Made by a program: the position numbers and the translations under genes | In this document: in pieces, positions 1 through 9,924 of the stretch | How positions within the stretch are numbered: position 1 is the first letter of the stretch | Layout: each line of letters opens with the position of its first letter | Assembly: GCA_022606425.2 (NCBI GenBank) | Contig: JAHDVF020001554.1 | Coordinates: 62,001 to 126,000, forward strand | Source of the DNA: Lepidostoma basale | Taxonomy: Eukaryota; Arthropoda; Insecta; Trichoptera; Lepidostomatidae | Length of the DNA stretch: 64,000 bases | Direction of reading: 5' to 3' | Notes under the pieces: generated by a model | Databases searched by the model: none | Told to the model about the DNA's origin: nothing | The model's input: the letters and a program-made list of their open reading frames with translations, nothing else

Positions 1-284
1 CTGTAACATTATTGTTTGTACATTATTTGGAGCGTTATAGACATTTAGAAAATCTAGGCACACGCCTCAAATTCTCTGGAGTACATATTCGAAGGGCTTA
101 TTCGAGAGTTTCCAAAAGTTTTACCCGCCTTGGCCTACAGAATATATTAATAATGATGACCTTTCTACAGCTAGCTATGGTGCCTAGCGATTGTTTTTAG
201 TTCTAACATTATTGAATCCTAATATTAATATAACAACAGTTAATTTTACTATTAAATAGGCAAAAACTCGAATTCATCTAGAAA
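1..284. other. No recognisable feature
   Basis: AT-rich sequence. A reading frame of 62 codons lies on the + strand but has no recognisable motif or homolog and I do not treat it as a gene. Confidence 0.5.
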
Positions 285-425
285 GAGTAAGAAATTATTT
301 TGAACGCAAGAGAGCGAGAGAGGAATACTTTGAATCACTCCGAAAGTAATTCGAAATGCACGCGATGCGCATGTCTAAGAACTTTTTAAGATTATTTTGA
401 CATTAATTAGGATTTTTTAACTGTG
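285..425 (+). repeat. Dispersed GCGAGAG repeat, copy 1
   Basis: About 140 bp that resemble 38160-38295 on the same strand. Shared landmarks are TATTTTGAA, AGAGCGA, GAGGAATA, CTCTCCGAA or CACTCCGAA, TCGAAATGCAC, GAACTTTT and a run of T. No coding capacity, TIR or tRNA-like boxes seen. The class is unknown; it may be an old non-autonomous element or a satellite monomer. Confidence 0.6.
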
Positions 426-449
426 ATTTAAAAAAAATACATTCAAACA

Positions 450-725
450 ACAAAAACAACAAACCATCACGCCGTTTCCCCGCAGGGGTAGGCAGAGAGA
501 ATGGACCACCAGACTACTCTATCCTGACATTCCTTCACATTCATACAGCGAGTCATACACACACGTCGATTAATCCGGCTTCTGACATGGCCAACCTTTA
601 AAATTAGATTAATTTGGTCATGCCATGTTTTCCTCGATCTACCTTGACTCCGTACTCCATTTACATCGTTAACGTATATTTTTTTAACCATACTTTCTTT
701 ACCCATGAGCTCCATAATTAACATT
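450..725 (-). mobile_element. RTE-A 3' fragment, (AAC)n-tail subtype
   Basis: The minus strand reads KKIYVNDVNGVRSQGRSRK, TWHDQINLILKVGHVRSR and ends WWSILSAYPCGETA, stop, then the GGCGTGATGG end and a TTG-rich tail at 435-460. This is the extreme C-terminus of an RTE/BovB-like polymerase. Compared with other copies it lacks about three residues after MNV (NVKECQ instead of NVEEAREVCQ). 5' truncated; not functional. Confidence 0.85.
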
Positions 726-794
726 CAAAGTTTAAACTAATTTACAAAGTGTTAGACTCTGTATTTGATCTTGTGGTTTGTTCCTCGAATATTT

Positions 795-1106
795 TTCTAG
801 AGTTCTTCGTCTTATTTCTTATATACTTATGTGATCTGTTCTCCAGAGGGTTGCACATCATATAAGGTGGATTCCCAGCTGTCCTTCCATATTTTAGCAG
901 GATTTCAACGAGTACCGTGAGTCGGATTATGTAGTGCTACACAGACGAGTCTGGTGGTGTCCATTATTTGAAAATGACAACATCAGTTCCTGTTCCGCTG
1001 TCTACTCCATCTGATAATATCCCCAGCCTCACATATTCGTTTTATTCTGATGTTCCTTACGCGTTCTCTTAGTTTCTTGCCTGTTATCATTTCTTCACAG
1101 CATTTC
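795..1106 (-). mobile_element. RTE-H 3' fragment
   Basis: Minus-strand relic containing GKKLRERVRNIRIKRICEAG and an upstream-facing GAA-rich tail near 800. It matches the copies at 18.4, 45.9 and 62.3 kb. It abuts a J1 copy on the opposite strand at about 1100-1106, where CAGCA could belong to either element, so the breakpoint is ambiguous. Confidence 0.75.
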
Positions 1107-1483
1107 TTTTGGGAATGCTTGGGGCCAACTCTCTGCAGCTTCGAAGAGATGGACATCTCATAACCCATTTCTTAAGATTACTCAGGGATTATTTCGAGAA
1201 CTCGGCCGTGCTGGAGGGTGTTCGGCTTTTTGTCCCTGATCTCCGACAGCGACAACATAGATTGTTTTACCTACCGGCCGCCAGAACCAACCTGCCTCTG
1301 GTGACACCGTACACAAATACTCTTAATTCTGGAGAGTATCCTGTCTTCCTAATGTTGAACCATCTATCATGCGTTTTTGGTTGTATACTATACACAATAT
1401 ATTATTTTACCTGTTCTCAATAGATGCCTTAAAAAATAATTTTGTAATGTCTGTTGATGAAAAAACTGATTTGATTTGATTTC
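1100..1483 (+). pseudogene. J1 LINE 3' end (Jockey-like)
   Basis: The + strand encodes GMLGANSLQLRRDGHLITHF, LRGYFENSAVLEGVRLFVPD-like text (here LRDYFENSAVLEGVRLFVPD) and RQRQHRLFYLPAA, the C-terminal tail of the J1 reverse transcriptase. It then runs through the 3' UTR to TGATTTGATTTGATTTC. Missing everything 5' of the tail domain. Clade assignment to Jockey-like LINEs is from motif style and is moderately sure. Confidence 0.8.
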
Positions 1484-2014
1484 ATCATCCTCAGTGTCTT
1501 CATCTCAGAAGTCCCCAAGTTCCATTTTTTTAATAAGTTTTGATTTAAAACGAACAATTCGAATGAACTCGTAAATGAGAAAATTGAGGTATTAAAATTT
1601 TAAAAGAATTTTTGCTTGTTTTTACGTAATAAACATTCATAATGGACGCGCTACAAGGGTCTTGTAGTGTACTTGGGTTCTTATTCTGAAGTTGCTAAAT
1701 GCGTCAACAATGACCCTTTAGCGCTCGAGAACCCTAAAAACTTTTAAGGTCAGCTTTTTGAAGAGGCCACGGGTCATTGCGAAAGTAATCGTTCATATTT
1801 TAATATACAAATAAACGTATATATTTTCCGAAGTAACATTCAAGATAACTCGACTTGAGCAGTATTTATCAGGCAATAAACGAGTTACCTTAAAATCATA
1901 CCATATATTAAATAAAAAAAAAATTGTCTATATTATTTTATAAATGTTTTAAGTGCTAACACTGTGTCGTTCTCCTTCACTTAAATTATAATAAAACCGA
2001 CATCTTCATTTATA
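1484..2014. other. No recognisable feature
   Basis: AT-rich, no coherent reading frame, TIR or repeat partner noticed. Confidence 0.5.
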
Positions 2015-2660
2015 TTCTTCTTCTCCCGTCTCAATCTAATGATTGGTCTGCAGCAAGGCGACGCATCTCCTCTTCCACTCCGCTCGGTCCTCGGCAGCTC
2101 TCTTCAACTCCGCATAGAGGTGCACTCCATATCTCGGCAAATCTGGTCTAGGTACTCTTGGCGAGGTCGTCCTCTGCCAATCGATCCCTCGACTATTCCC
2201 TCCAACACGTTATGCAGGAAACATTCCTGTCGCAACACATGACCAATCCATCTTATTCTTGCGCGCCTCTCCGCTATGGTGTTCAACACGTGCCTACTCT
2301 CTTCAACTATGCTGAGAACCTCTTCATTTGTAATGTGGTCCCTCCATGAAAAATGGGTAACTCGTTGGTAGGTCCACATCTCAAATGCCTCCAACCTTTT
2401 GCGCTCTCTTTCGTCCAGGTACCAAGTCTCGCAGCCGTACAGTAAAACACTCCACACCAATGTTTTTAAAAGTTGTTTTCGGAGGTTCAGGTCTATGTTG
2501 TTGGACTCGAATAGTTTAGACTTTTTGTTGAAGGCAAGTTTAGCCTGGTGGATACGACTATCGACGTCTTTCTTGGATCAACCATCCTATGTAATACTGC
2601 TCCCCAGGTAAACTAAAGTCTTTACATTCTTGATCGCAGTTCCAGCCATCTCCAAATATG
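2015..2660 (-). pseudogene. RTE-C LINE C-terminus
   Basis: Minus strand reads MAGTAIKNVKTLVYLGSSIT, then RIHQAKLAFNKKSKLF, LLYGCETWYLDERERKRLEA, RIRWIGHVLRQE and GRGRPRQEYLDQICRDMECT. A one-base frameshift near 2115-2120 separates this from the end (YAELKRAAEDRAEWKRR, ALLQTNH, stop). VYLGS, LLYGCETW and RWIGHV are hallmarks of the post-catalytic region of RTE-like polymerases. The catalytic palm is absent. A CTTCTTCT tail lies at about 2018. Confidence 0.85.
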
Positions 2661-2704
2661 TATTAAACATCGTTAAAACACATAAAAAAGGCCCTTCCCG
2701 CCGT

Positions 2705-2830
2705 TCGCACAATATCATGGCTCCATCCGTTTGGCTGTCTTCCTACACTTATCCGGCTTAACCTTGGCCTCTATTCAGTGACCCTCTGGCTCCATCTTCC
2801 ATTATCCCATCGGCACATATGTCCAGCCCA
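2705..2830 (+). repeat. Dispersed repeat R2, copy 1
   Basis: CTCTGGCTCCATCTTCCATT with neighbouring GGCTGTC, CACTT and CGGC blocks matches 55165-55270. The second copy is split by an RTE-D insertion. Class unknown; a LINE or SINE 3' region is possible. Confidence 0.55.
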
Positions 2831-3049
2831 GTCCAGACCCCTCTTAGGGTGTACTGATTGCCTCGCTAGGAGTGGGGGCTACCTGCATAGCTGGGCCTTG
2901 CTCTCCCCATCGCGGCGATTTCTTAATTTTATACTATACGAGTATGTATATTTTTTTGAGATTTTTGTAATGTTCTGTTCCCTTGACCTGTCCCGTGTCC
3001 GCTATATAATAACGTTGTGCGTACTCACGCCATTCCGCATTTGTCTCCT

Positions 3050-3240
3050 CTGTTCCTCCTTTCATTTCCCGCTGTCATATGTCCATGAGTCCGCTTCCCA
3101 TTTAACCCCGTGTTTTTTTTCCTTTTATATATTTTGTTTAGAAATATTTTAAGTGTTTTTAGTGTTACCTGCATGTTAGTAGGGGCATAGAGGAAATATC
3201 AGTAGATTAAATGTGGTCTGGTCCCTCTTGATTTCTTTCA
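3050..3240 (+). repeat. W repeat, partial copy
   Basis: Shares CCTTTCATTT, GTCCAYGAGTC, CCCGTGT, TTTTATATATTTTGTT, GATTAAATRTGG and TCCCTCTTGATTTCTT with 3485-3675, in the same orientation, at roughly three-quarters identity by eye. The two copies flank a minus-strand RTE-B-like fragment. Confidence 0.65.
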
Positions 3241-3480
3241 TACTTTTTTTTTCTCTGTGTCCTATGTCCAACCCATTTCCACTTCATCCTCACAATGCAT
3301 ATCTCTATATCGGTAACCCTAGTGCCCCTTCTAATCTCCACGTTGGCTATATGGTCTCTCAGTGAGATACTCAACATGGATCTTTTCATGACCCGTTGTG
3401 CAAATTTAATTTTATTTATTACTTCTCTAGTCAACGTCCATGTCTTGTATCCATAGGTCATCACAGGTACACACACTGCT
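3205..3480 (-). mobile_element. RTE-B-like fragment
   Basis: Minus strand reads MCVPVMTYGYKTWTLTREVI, QRVMKRSMLSISLRDHIAN and MKWKWVGH. YGYKTW, MLSISLRD and KWVGH correspond to the conserved tail of RTE-B (MLGISLRD...KW.VGHVAR). It is more diverged than the copies at 9.9, 40.8 and 59.9 kb, so it is an older insertion or a related subfamily. Confidence 0.75.
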
Positions 3481-3484
3481 CCAG

Positions 3485-3830
3485 CATTTTCCTTTCATTT
3501 TCCGCTCCCATTTGTCCACGAGTCTGCTTCTTATATAATATAATCCCGTGTCTCTTTTTATATTTTGTTAGGCATATTTTAAGTGTAATTTTGGAATTTG
3601 CATGTACGTCGGGACACAGAGGAAAAAAGGGGTAGATTAAATATGGCCTGGGTCCCTCTTGATTTCTTATGTATTACATATTTTTGTAATGGAATTCCCG
3701 CATGGACGAGGGACGAGCCTTGGGATTGAATGAGGGAAGCTGACGAAAGGCCTCGTTCGCCTATAACAGCTTCGGGTAAGCGGTGGGAATCCTCTATGTC
3801 CTATGCTTCAGCACTTTTCTTTTTAAATTT
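3485..3830 (+). repeat. W repeat, long copy
   Basis: Contains TCGGGACACAGAGG, TAAATATGGCCTGGGTCC, CCCGCATGGACGAGGGAC, GCTGACGAAAGG and GGTGGGAATCCTCTATGT. The same blocks occur inverted at 46700-46985, and the first half occurs at 3050-3240. Non-coding. Probably the 3' region of a LINE or a SINE; I see no clear A and B boxes. Confidence 0.65.
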
Positions 3831-4599
3831 TATGGCATTCCCGTCTTGAAGATGTTGCCCAACCTTCCGAATACAGGCCAACCGAGCTGTATTTATAAAT
3901 CTCCTTGACTTGACCTTATCGAAAAGCCAACAAATGACCAAGGTACACATATTCATTCATCCACTACTTCTACACTTCTTTATATTATTAGTTAAATCCA
4001 TGTGCGTGACACAATGAAGGCTTACATATTTTTTGTCCATTGTATAAATACGATATAAGCTTTCTTACAACCGTCAAAAAAGCTAAACCTTACGTTATTT
4101 AATCTAATTTGCTAACATTACATTAGACAAAAGAAGAAAGGCGTTTTATACGTATCAAAGAATTTTGCATGATAAGGATGAAATTTGAATATCAAAGCCG
4201 ATGTACACGTGAATTAATAATAGTTATATCAAATTACAGCCCTCCGCCCCTTTGGAACAATCGTAAAGTCGTTGGTAAAGACAATACGCGAGGCTACACT
4301 TGCTTTACTGAACGTAGATTTGAAAGATGGCTCAAGCGATATGAGAGTCCAACGTAATTTATAAAAGAAAAATTAAACGGTCTTGAATAATTAAAGATTC
4401 CTATTTTAATGATTATGTATTATACTTTCCATCGTGTTTTCGTGTAGAATTCAATGTTTTATGTTAATTCTACGCTTGGAAAATAATATAAAAACTTATT
4501 AACCTTGGAATAAAAAAGAAAAAAAAGACTAATTATATATATTAGGCAATGCTACCTTATTCAAAGAAGATAATACACATTAGTGACAGGAATGAGAAG
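3831..4599. other. No recognisable feature
   Basis: AT-rich. A 62-codon frame near 4.2 kb has no recognisable motif. Confidence 0.45.
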
Positions 4600-4669
4600 T
4601 AACAAAACAACGACAAAATCTGGTGTGCCACAAGGATCTATTCTAGGACCACTTCTTTATATATTATAG
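4600..4669 (+). pseudogene. Isolated reverse transcriptase motif relic
   Basis: The + strand reads KSGVPQGSILGPLLYIL then a stop. SGVPQGSILGPLL is the conserved block just upstream of the catalytic YADD/FADD box of non-LTR reverse transcriptases. Nothing recognisable remains on either side, so this is an internal scrap of a LINE, family undetermined. Confidence 0.8.
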
Positions 4670-5148
4670 ATAAAATATTATGAATAATTCTTAAATTTAC
4701 GAGTTACAATAACAGTGGGAAAAATCGCACATTTACAAATAAATACAACACACTGGAAAAATACGTTTGAATTAAAATATTTTTTTGTTTAGATTTTAGT
4801 TCACTTTGTACCGCCCCAGAATCAATAAATATAGTGTTAACTTATTATTTGAATTAAATTCAGTTATTTATCAAGTTAAAATGAATACTCAACATAAATT
4901 AAGTTCAATAAATGTGTGAAAATCAAATTGAAAAAGTATTTGAATAACATCCATGGCAGCAAGGGATTTGCTTTATTGAAGCGAATCGAAATAATTCACG
5001 TAGTATTGTCGCACTACTATTTTGATGTTTTAATAGTTATTTTGCTATTCGGGACGGAGACAAATCCAACAAATCAAAGACCATAAAAATCGGTCCAGCC
5101 GTTCTTGAGTTATAAATGGTGTAACTAAAACGACTTTGTTTTAAATTT
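4670..5148. other. No recognisable feature
   Basis: Very AT-rich; no repeat partner noticed. Confidence 0.45.
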
Positions 5149-5345
5149 TAATTGTATCTCAATAGAGACGAAGACGTAAACTGGAAACTGAACATGGATG
5201 ATCAAGGTGTTTACAGGACTTATGACCTGTCATTGGTTGGGTTAAGCGCACGCTTTATGTAATTACAACATTCCCCATTCCACCTTTGTTATTTGTGATC
5301 ATGCATGACAAATTTTTGGAAGATGTATATATACTTCAAAATCCA
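5149..5345 (+). mobile_element. MITE-1, left part only
   Basis: Begins AATTGTATCTCAATAGAGAC and continues through GACCTGTCATTGGTTGGGTT, matching the left half of the complete copy at 56670-57011. The right half and right TIR are missing. Confidence 0.75.
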
Positions 5346-5559
5346 TATTTATCTTCACGTGGCAGTTTCACTTTGTTTTATATATACTCGTATAGATTTA
5401 TACCAAAAGATGGAGGTCACCTCCGAAACATACTGTGATTAATATTTTTATCGTATAAAGATATTTATAAATTAAAGTGGAACATAAACAGCTATGTTTT
5501 TCAATTTCACGTTCAATAAAGTGAAAAAACTTATTTATTGTTTCATAAATTTCCTATTA

Positions 5560-5660
5560 ATTAATACGAATTAAAACGTCAGCTTTCTAGAAATTTTATT
5601 ATATTTTATAGATATGACTTGTTTAGCCTTGGTAGGGGATCATGTGTCACTATCAAATGT
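5560..5660. mobile_element. HHR-3 palindromic element fragment
   Basis: AATTAATACGAATTAAAACG, TTTCTAGAAATTTTATTATA and the inner GACTTGTTTAGCCTTGG match arms of the HHR-3 family (see 44085-44230). The reverse complement of the inner block reads CCAAGGCTAAACAAGTC, a degenerate form of stem-GAAAC-GTC. Confidence 0.55.
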
Positions 5661-5802
5661 CTAAATAAAAATCTAAACTTCTTGGAAACAGATGTTTTCA
5701 TTCGTATGTATTATTAGATATATAGTTTTAAATCATTGTTCAAGAAACCATAAGTAAGTTTTATTTAGTTTCTCTTTGTTTAGCCATTATCAAACGATGA
5801 TC

Positions 5803-7195
5803 AAATCAAATCAAATCAGTTTGTTAACTCAAAAGACATTACAAACAGGAAAATGTTTAAGGCATCTATTGAGTACAGGTAAAATATTATAAAAATACAA
5901 CAAAGTACCAGAAACGCATTAGAGATGGTTAGACATTAGGAAGACAACATACTTTCTAAAATCAAGAGTATTTGTCCCCTGAACGTACCTTCACTAATAT
6001 AAAAGACGTCGATCTCCGAGGAGACCGCGTTCAGCAGACTAATTGCTCTTCCCACCGGTGTCACCAGGGGCAGATTGGTTCTGGTGGTCGGTTGGTAAAA
6101 TAATTTGTGCTGTCGCTGTCAGAGAAATCTATCAGGGACAAAAAGACCAACACCCTCTAGCACGGCCGAGTTCTCGGAATATCCCCTGATTAATTTAAAG
6201 AAATGGGTTATGAGATGCCCATCTCTTCGAAGCTGTAAAAAATTGGTTCCGAGCATTCCTAAAAGAAATGCCGTGGCATAGAGCCACGGATAACTACCAT
6301 ACTCCCTCATGTAGAGATACCTCAGAAATTTTTTCTGAACTCTCTCCAGCATAACGGAATATCTCGCCTCGTGAGGACTCCATATCACAGAACCACTTTC
6401 GAGTCTGCTCCAAACCAACGCGTTGTATAGGACTCTGAGCACATTGGGATTTCTGAAAACTCTTCCGGTCCGAATGATGAAGCCCAACATCTTCAGTGCA
6501 ATGTCACAAATCCTCTCGATATGTGCACGAAAAGTCAGCCTACTCTCATAAATGATCCCAAGATCCTTCATCGTAGATACGTGTGTTAGTTGCTGGTTGT
6601 TCATTGTGTATCTATAATACACAGTTCTCAATGCTCTAGTAAACGATAGCATAGCGCACTTAGAGACATTGAAGTACATTTTATTACTCTGACTCCAGTT
6701 AACAATATTATCAATGTCAGACTGGAGGCGAAGACGGTCGTCGGGATTGTTAATTTCTAGGAATAATTTCAGATCACCACAAATAAAAAAAATCGCGAGG
6801 AGTTTATCACCTTCGCAATATCATTTATGAAGATGGTGAAGAGGAGTGGCCCTAGGTTTGAACCTTGTGGTACCCCTGAATTGACAAGAAAAGGTTCCGA
6901 TTGAAAAATTCCGTATGAGACGAATTGTTTTCTCCCCTCGAGGTAACTAATAAAAAACATAATCAACTGAGAAGAGAATCCAATTTGAGATAGTTTTGCT
7001 ATCAGAATGTCGTGATTCACAGTATCAAAGGCCTTTGAGAAATCATTATATGAACAGTCAACTTGGTGACCATTATCCAAGGCCCTTGTTATGTATTCTG
7101 TGAATACCATGAGATTAGTTTCAGGAGAGGGTTTCCTTCCTTTTTTCTTCCTTTTCTCCTTTCTCCCTTCCTTTTTGAATCCATGTTGTTCTGTT
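5803..7195 (-). pseudogene. J1 LINE with reverse transcriptase remnant
   Basis: Best J1 copy. Reading the minus strand from 7195: TEQHGF, a purine-rich insertion, ETNLMVFTEYITRALDNG, DFSKAFDTVNHDIL (palm motif with the first catalytic Asp), SGVPQGSNLGPLLF, INDI; a frameshift near 6780 destroys the expected FADD box; then the frame resumes as KMYFNVSKCAMLSF, KDLGIIYESRLTFRAHIERI, SRLESGSVIWSPHEARYS and GMLGTNFLQLRRDGHLITHF. It ends in FVPDRFL, a 3' UTR and repeated ATCAA units at 5803-5817. Endonuclease and ORF1 are missing. Jockey-like by motif style. Inactive because of truncation and loss of the catalytic box. Confidence 0.9.
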
Positions 7196-7209
7196 ATAAT
7201 ACAATGATG

Positions 7210-7330
7210 CCAATGAATACAATTGATAATACCTTAGCAAGGTGAAATCGACGTGCACACACGATGTTTGAATGTTCAGGAAGCAATAGAAGTATGTTAG
7301 GAAATAACAGTATAGTGCCTCCACTTCGCG
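7210..7330 (+). mobile_element. HHR-3 scrap joined to RTE-A tail scrap
   Basis: TGATAATACCTTAGCAAGG followed by TGAAA (7208-7236) is the HHR-3 core remnant. From about 7237, CGACGTGCACACACGATG to CAGTATAGTGCCTCCA is a diverged RTE-A 3' segment. No (TTAG)n tail follows. Confidence 0.55.
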
Positions 7331-7489
7331 GATATCGCGTGATCATTTACTAGCTAACTTATTAATTGTTAAATTTAAAACGCTGTTATGAGATCACGAT
7401 TTTTTAATATTTTTTATTTTACACACTAAAGAATCGAAAATTTACGAAAATACATTTTAACAGTTGTCAAAACTCTTCACATATACGAA

Positions 7490-7615
7490 AAAAAATATTA
7501 TATCATCGGTTGGCGAAACAGCTGTCGGAAATTGTGATACCATCATACCTTTTTTAATTTTAATAGTTAATAATGTAGAAGTATCATAGTGTATCGGCCG
7601 AAACGATGGGCTATT
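7490..7615 (+). mobile_element. HHR-2 element, truncated and rearranged
   Basis: ATCGGTTGGCGAAACAGC followed by TGTCGG is the 3' half of the HHR-2 hammerhead-like core (stem II right arm, GAAAC, GTC). The 5' CTGATGA half is absent. Downstream, 7580-7615 is the inverted GGCCGAAAC-associated block seen at 34745 and 39785. Confidence 0.6.
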
Positions 7616-7642
7616 TGGTTAATTTAGTTAAAATTTCCTTCC

Positions 7643-7800
7643 AATGTCGGCCACGTCAAAGAAATCAAAGCGCGTGCATGACACGATGTATGAGTGTTGA
7701 GGAAGAGAGAGAAATATGTCAGAAAAGAAAAGTGTGGCAGTCCATTCTTTCTGCCTACCCCTTCCGGGAGACGACGTGATGGTTAGTTAGTTAGTTTATT
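7643..7800 (+). mobile_element. RTE-A 3' fragment, (TTAG)n subtype
   Basis: AATGTCGGCCACGT, GCGTGCATGACACGATGTAT, then CTTTCTGCCTACCCC, GACGTGATGG and (TTAG)n. Codes only the last 40 or so residues of the RTE-A polymerase. Confidence 0.85.
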
Positions 7801-8414
7801 GTTTCCTTCCAAATTTATTAAACAGTTTTACAACAAGATTATTAAATAATTCAGTTTTAAATCACGAGGAATCACTATTCGATTATTATCCGTAGAGTAT
7901 TTCGTAATCCACAATGCATATTAAATTTCCATTGCTGAGTTCTGCGTTCCTGGTTTGGGTCTCTCCTCTTCACGTCAAGGGATAAGGTGATTGTGGCGCG
8001 CCGGTCTGCCCGTGAGTTGAGGAGGTCTGCCTAAGCCTACTTGAGAAGCTGAACTCTTGACCCTGGGGGAATAAGCAGAGATGAAGACGGTGGAATACAG
8101 AGCAGAGCGGGTTACCGGATTTTGCATTATCGGATCGATATTTGACCCGAGGCCTCGATCAGTGCCGGCACGTGAATACATTTACGCAAAATACCAAGAA
8201 GGCACAATAACCCAATTCCCGGCAAGTACTCTCTCAAAGCACAGGGGATTTATTTCAGCCAACTTTGGACTTGTTAAAAGTTTTTTCCTCCCTTTCATTG
8301 TTGTGGATTCTTACAAAATTTCATTTTTATAGGAAAAAACGTGTTACCTATATTTTATACATGATTGCATAATAGTAATATTACAAAATACATTCTTTTA
8401 CCTTGCTCTCACTA
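7801..8414. other. No recognisable feature
   Basis: A slightly GC-richer patch lies at 7970-8220. Reading frames there show no recognisable domain on either strand. Confidence 0.45.
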
Positions 8415-8972
8415 TCTAGTCCAAGGTAATGCTTTTTGAAAAAGAAGAAATCATGACAGTCTGCAAAATTAGCCTGAATGGTAAAAATTTGGAGCAAGAA
8501 GATGAGTTCGTGTATTTAGGTAGTATGTTTACAAGAAATGGGCGATTGGAGAGGGATATTGAAAGAAGGGTTGGGGCAGGCAACAATGTGAATGGTGCAC
8601 TTAAAGTTGTCATCGCAAACAAAAATCTATCCAAATTTTTTTAAATGGCAGTGCACTACGGTGTTCTTCTACCGACCCTAATATATGGAAGCGAAGCATG
8701 GAACTGGCTAAAGAAGTGTTATGAACAAAATAATGAAAGGATCATTAAGATGGCTTGGATATATGGAAATAATGAATGAAGAAAAAATGGTGAAAAATTA
8801 TAATAGTTAGCGATGTAAATGGAACCACAAATAGAGGAAGATCGAGGAAAACGTGGCACGATGTATGAATGTTGAGGAAGCGAGAGAAATATGTTAGGAA
8901 AGAACAGTGTGGCAGTCCATTATTTCTGCGTACCCCGACGTGATGGTTACTTAGTTAGTTAATTAGTCTCTC
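8415..8972 (+). pseudogene. RTE-A copy with two internal deletions
   Basis: Reads VMLFEKEEIMTVCKISLNGK, EFVYLGSMFTRNGRLERDIE, RRVGAGNNVNGALKVVIANK, a stop, then PTLIYGSEAWNW. The stretch between NW.KK and the MNKI block is deleted. A second deletion joins GGCACGAT to GTATGAATG, removing about 70 bp present in other copies. Ends with a damaged GACGTGATGG and TTAG-type tail. VYLGSM and YGSEAW place it in the post-palm region of an RTE-like polymerase. Confidence 0.88.
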
Positions 8973-8974
8973 AC

Positions 8975-9445
8975 TATGTTTTGAATTCACATTTGAAAAC
9001 ACAATTTTTTTAACAATATTTTTTGGTAATTCACATACGAGTACTTCAATAGTAAGATTTAAAAAAAATCCTCTAATGTCGCAGTAGGGTATTCTTTGAT
9101 ACTTCTTCTTCTTCTTAGTTTAGGTTGTATGACCTGTTTATGACGGTGAGCTGTTCTGGGATGCTCATGTCCAGCTATCCTGGTAATCTCCCACTGACTT
9201 TTAAAATAATAAAAACCATGATTCAATTTTCTAGCTATTTAATATGAATGGAACTTGACGTTTCTAAGATGTTTTGTTATATTGTTTGGAAGTGCCATAT
9301 TTCACCTGACCAGGGTATTCGAGTTTCTTTTATTGAAAACAATAAAAAAAACTTCAATATTTCAATTTCTCTGAGTATGATTACCCCAAAATTTCGCCTA
9401 AAGTATTAAAATTAATAAATAAAAATAATGTACATAAGAAACATC
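8975..9445. other. No recognisable feature
   Basis: AT-rich. A short CTTCTTCTTCTT tract near 9105, with TATGACCTG behind it, may be the tail of another decayed minus-strand LINE. Confidence 0.4.
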
Positions 9446-9492
9446 TTCTTCCTTCGGTGCCGTGTCACCGTCTCAGGTCCCCCTAACGTTAT
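9446..9492 (-). mobile_element. RTE-I tail scrap
   Basis: CTTCTTCCTTCGGTGCCGTG is the minus-strand 3' end seen at 48967 (CTTCTTTCGGTGCCATGTCA). Only about 45 bp remain. Confidence 0.45.
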
Positions 9493-9600
9493 GATAGTTA
9501 TCCGTGGCTCTATCCTACGGCATTTCTTTTGGGAATGCTCGGAACCAATTTTCTACAGCTTCGAAGCGATGGGCGTCTCATAAACCATTTCTTTAGATTA

Positions 9601-9733
9601 AACACTCACTAACTAACTAAACATCACGCCTTCCCACGAAGGGGTAGGTAAAAAATAATGGATTGCCACACTTTAACCGATGCGACACTCTATCGGTTGC
9701 GAACATCATCGCCACCAATAGGCATCGATGGTC
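9601..9733 (-). mobile_element. TCE composite element, short copy with TSD
   Basis: Minus-strand insertion into J1, flanked by a perfect 10-bp duplication CTTTAGATTA (9591-9600 and 9734-9743). The tail side reads AACTAACTAAACATCACGCC, then the RTE-A-like end, then the TCE-specific CGATGCGACACTC, TTGCGAACATCATCGCC and AATAGGCATC. It is 5' truncated inside the TCE body, as expected for target-primed reverse transcription. Confidence 0.88.
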
Positions 9734-9924
9734 CTTTAGATTAATCAGGGGATATTTCGGGAACTCGGCCGTGCTGGAGGTTGTTGGTATTTTGTCCCTG
9801 ATAGATATCTCCGACAGCGAAGGCACAGATTGCTTACCTACCGGCCGCCTGAACCAATCTGCCCCTGGTGACACCAGTGGAAAGAGCAATTATTCTGCGG
9901 AACGCGGTTTCCTCGGAGATCGAC

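Noticed and set aside
12..200. 62-codon open frame at the window start
   Set aside because: No recognisable motif, no start context or splice evidence; length is expected by chance in six frames.
2778..3152. 124-codon + frame
   Set aside because: Hydrophobic, low-complexity reading of repeat DNA (W and R2 repeats); no family recognised.
7121..7324. 67-codon frame rich in Lys/Glu/Arg
   Set aside because: It starts in HHR-3 and RTE-A scraps and reads into the J1 purine expansion; not an independent gene.
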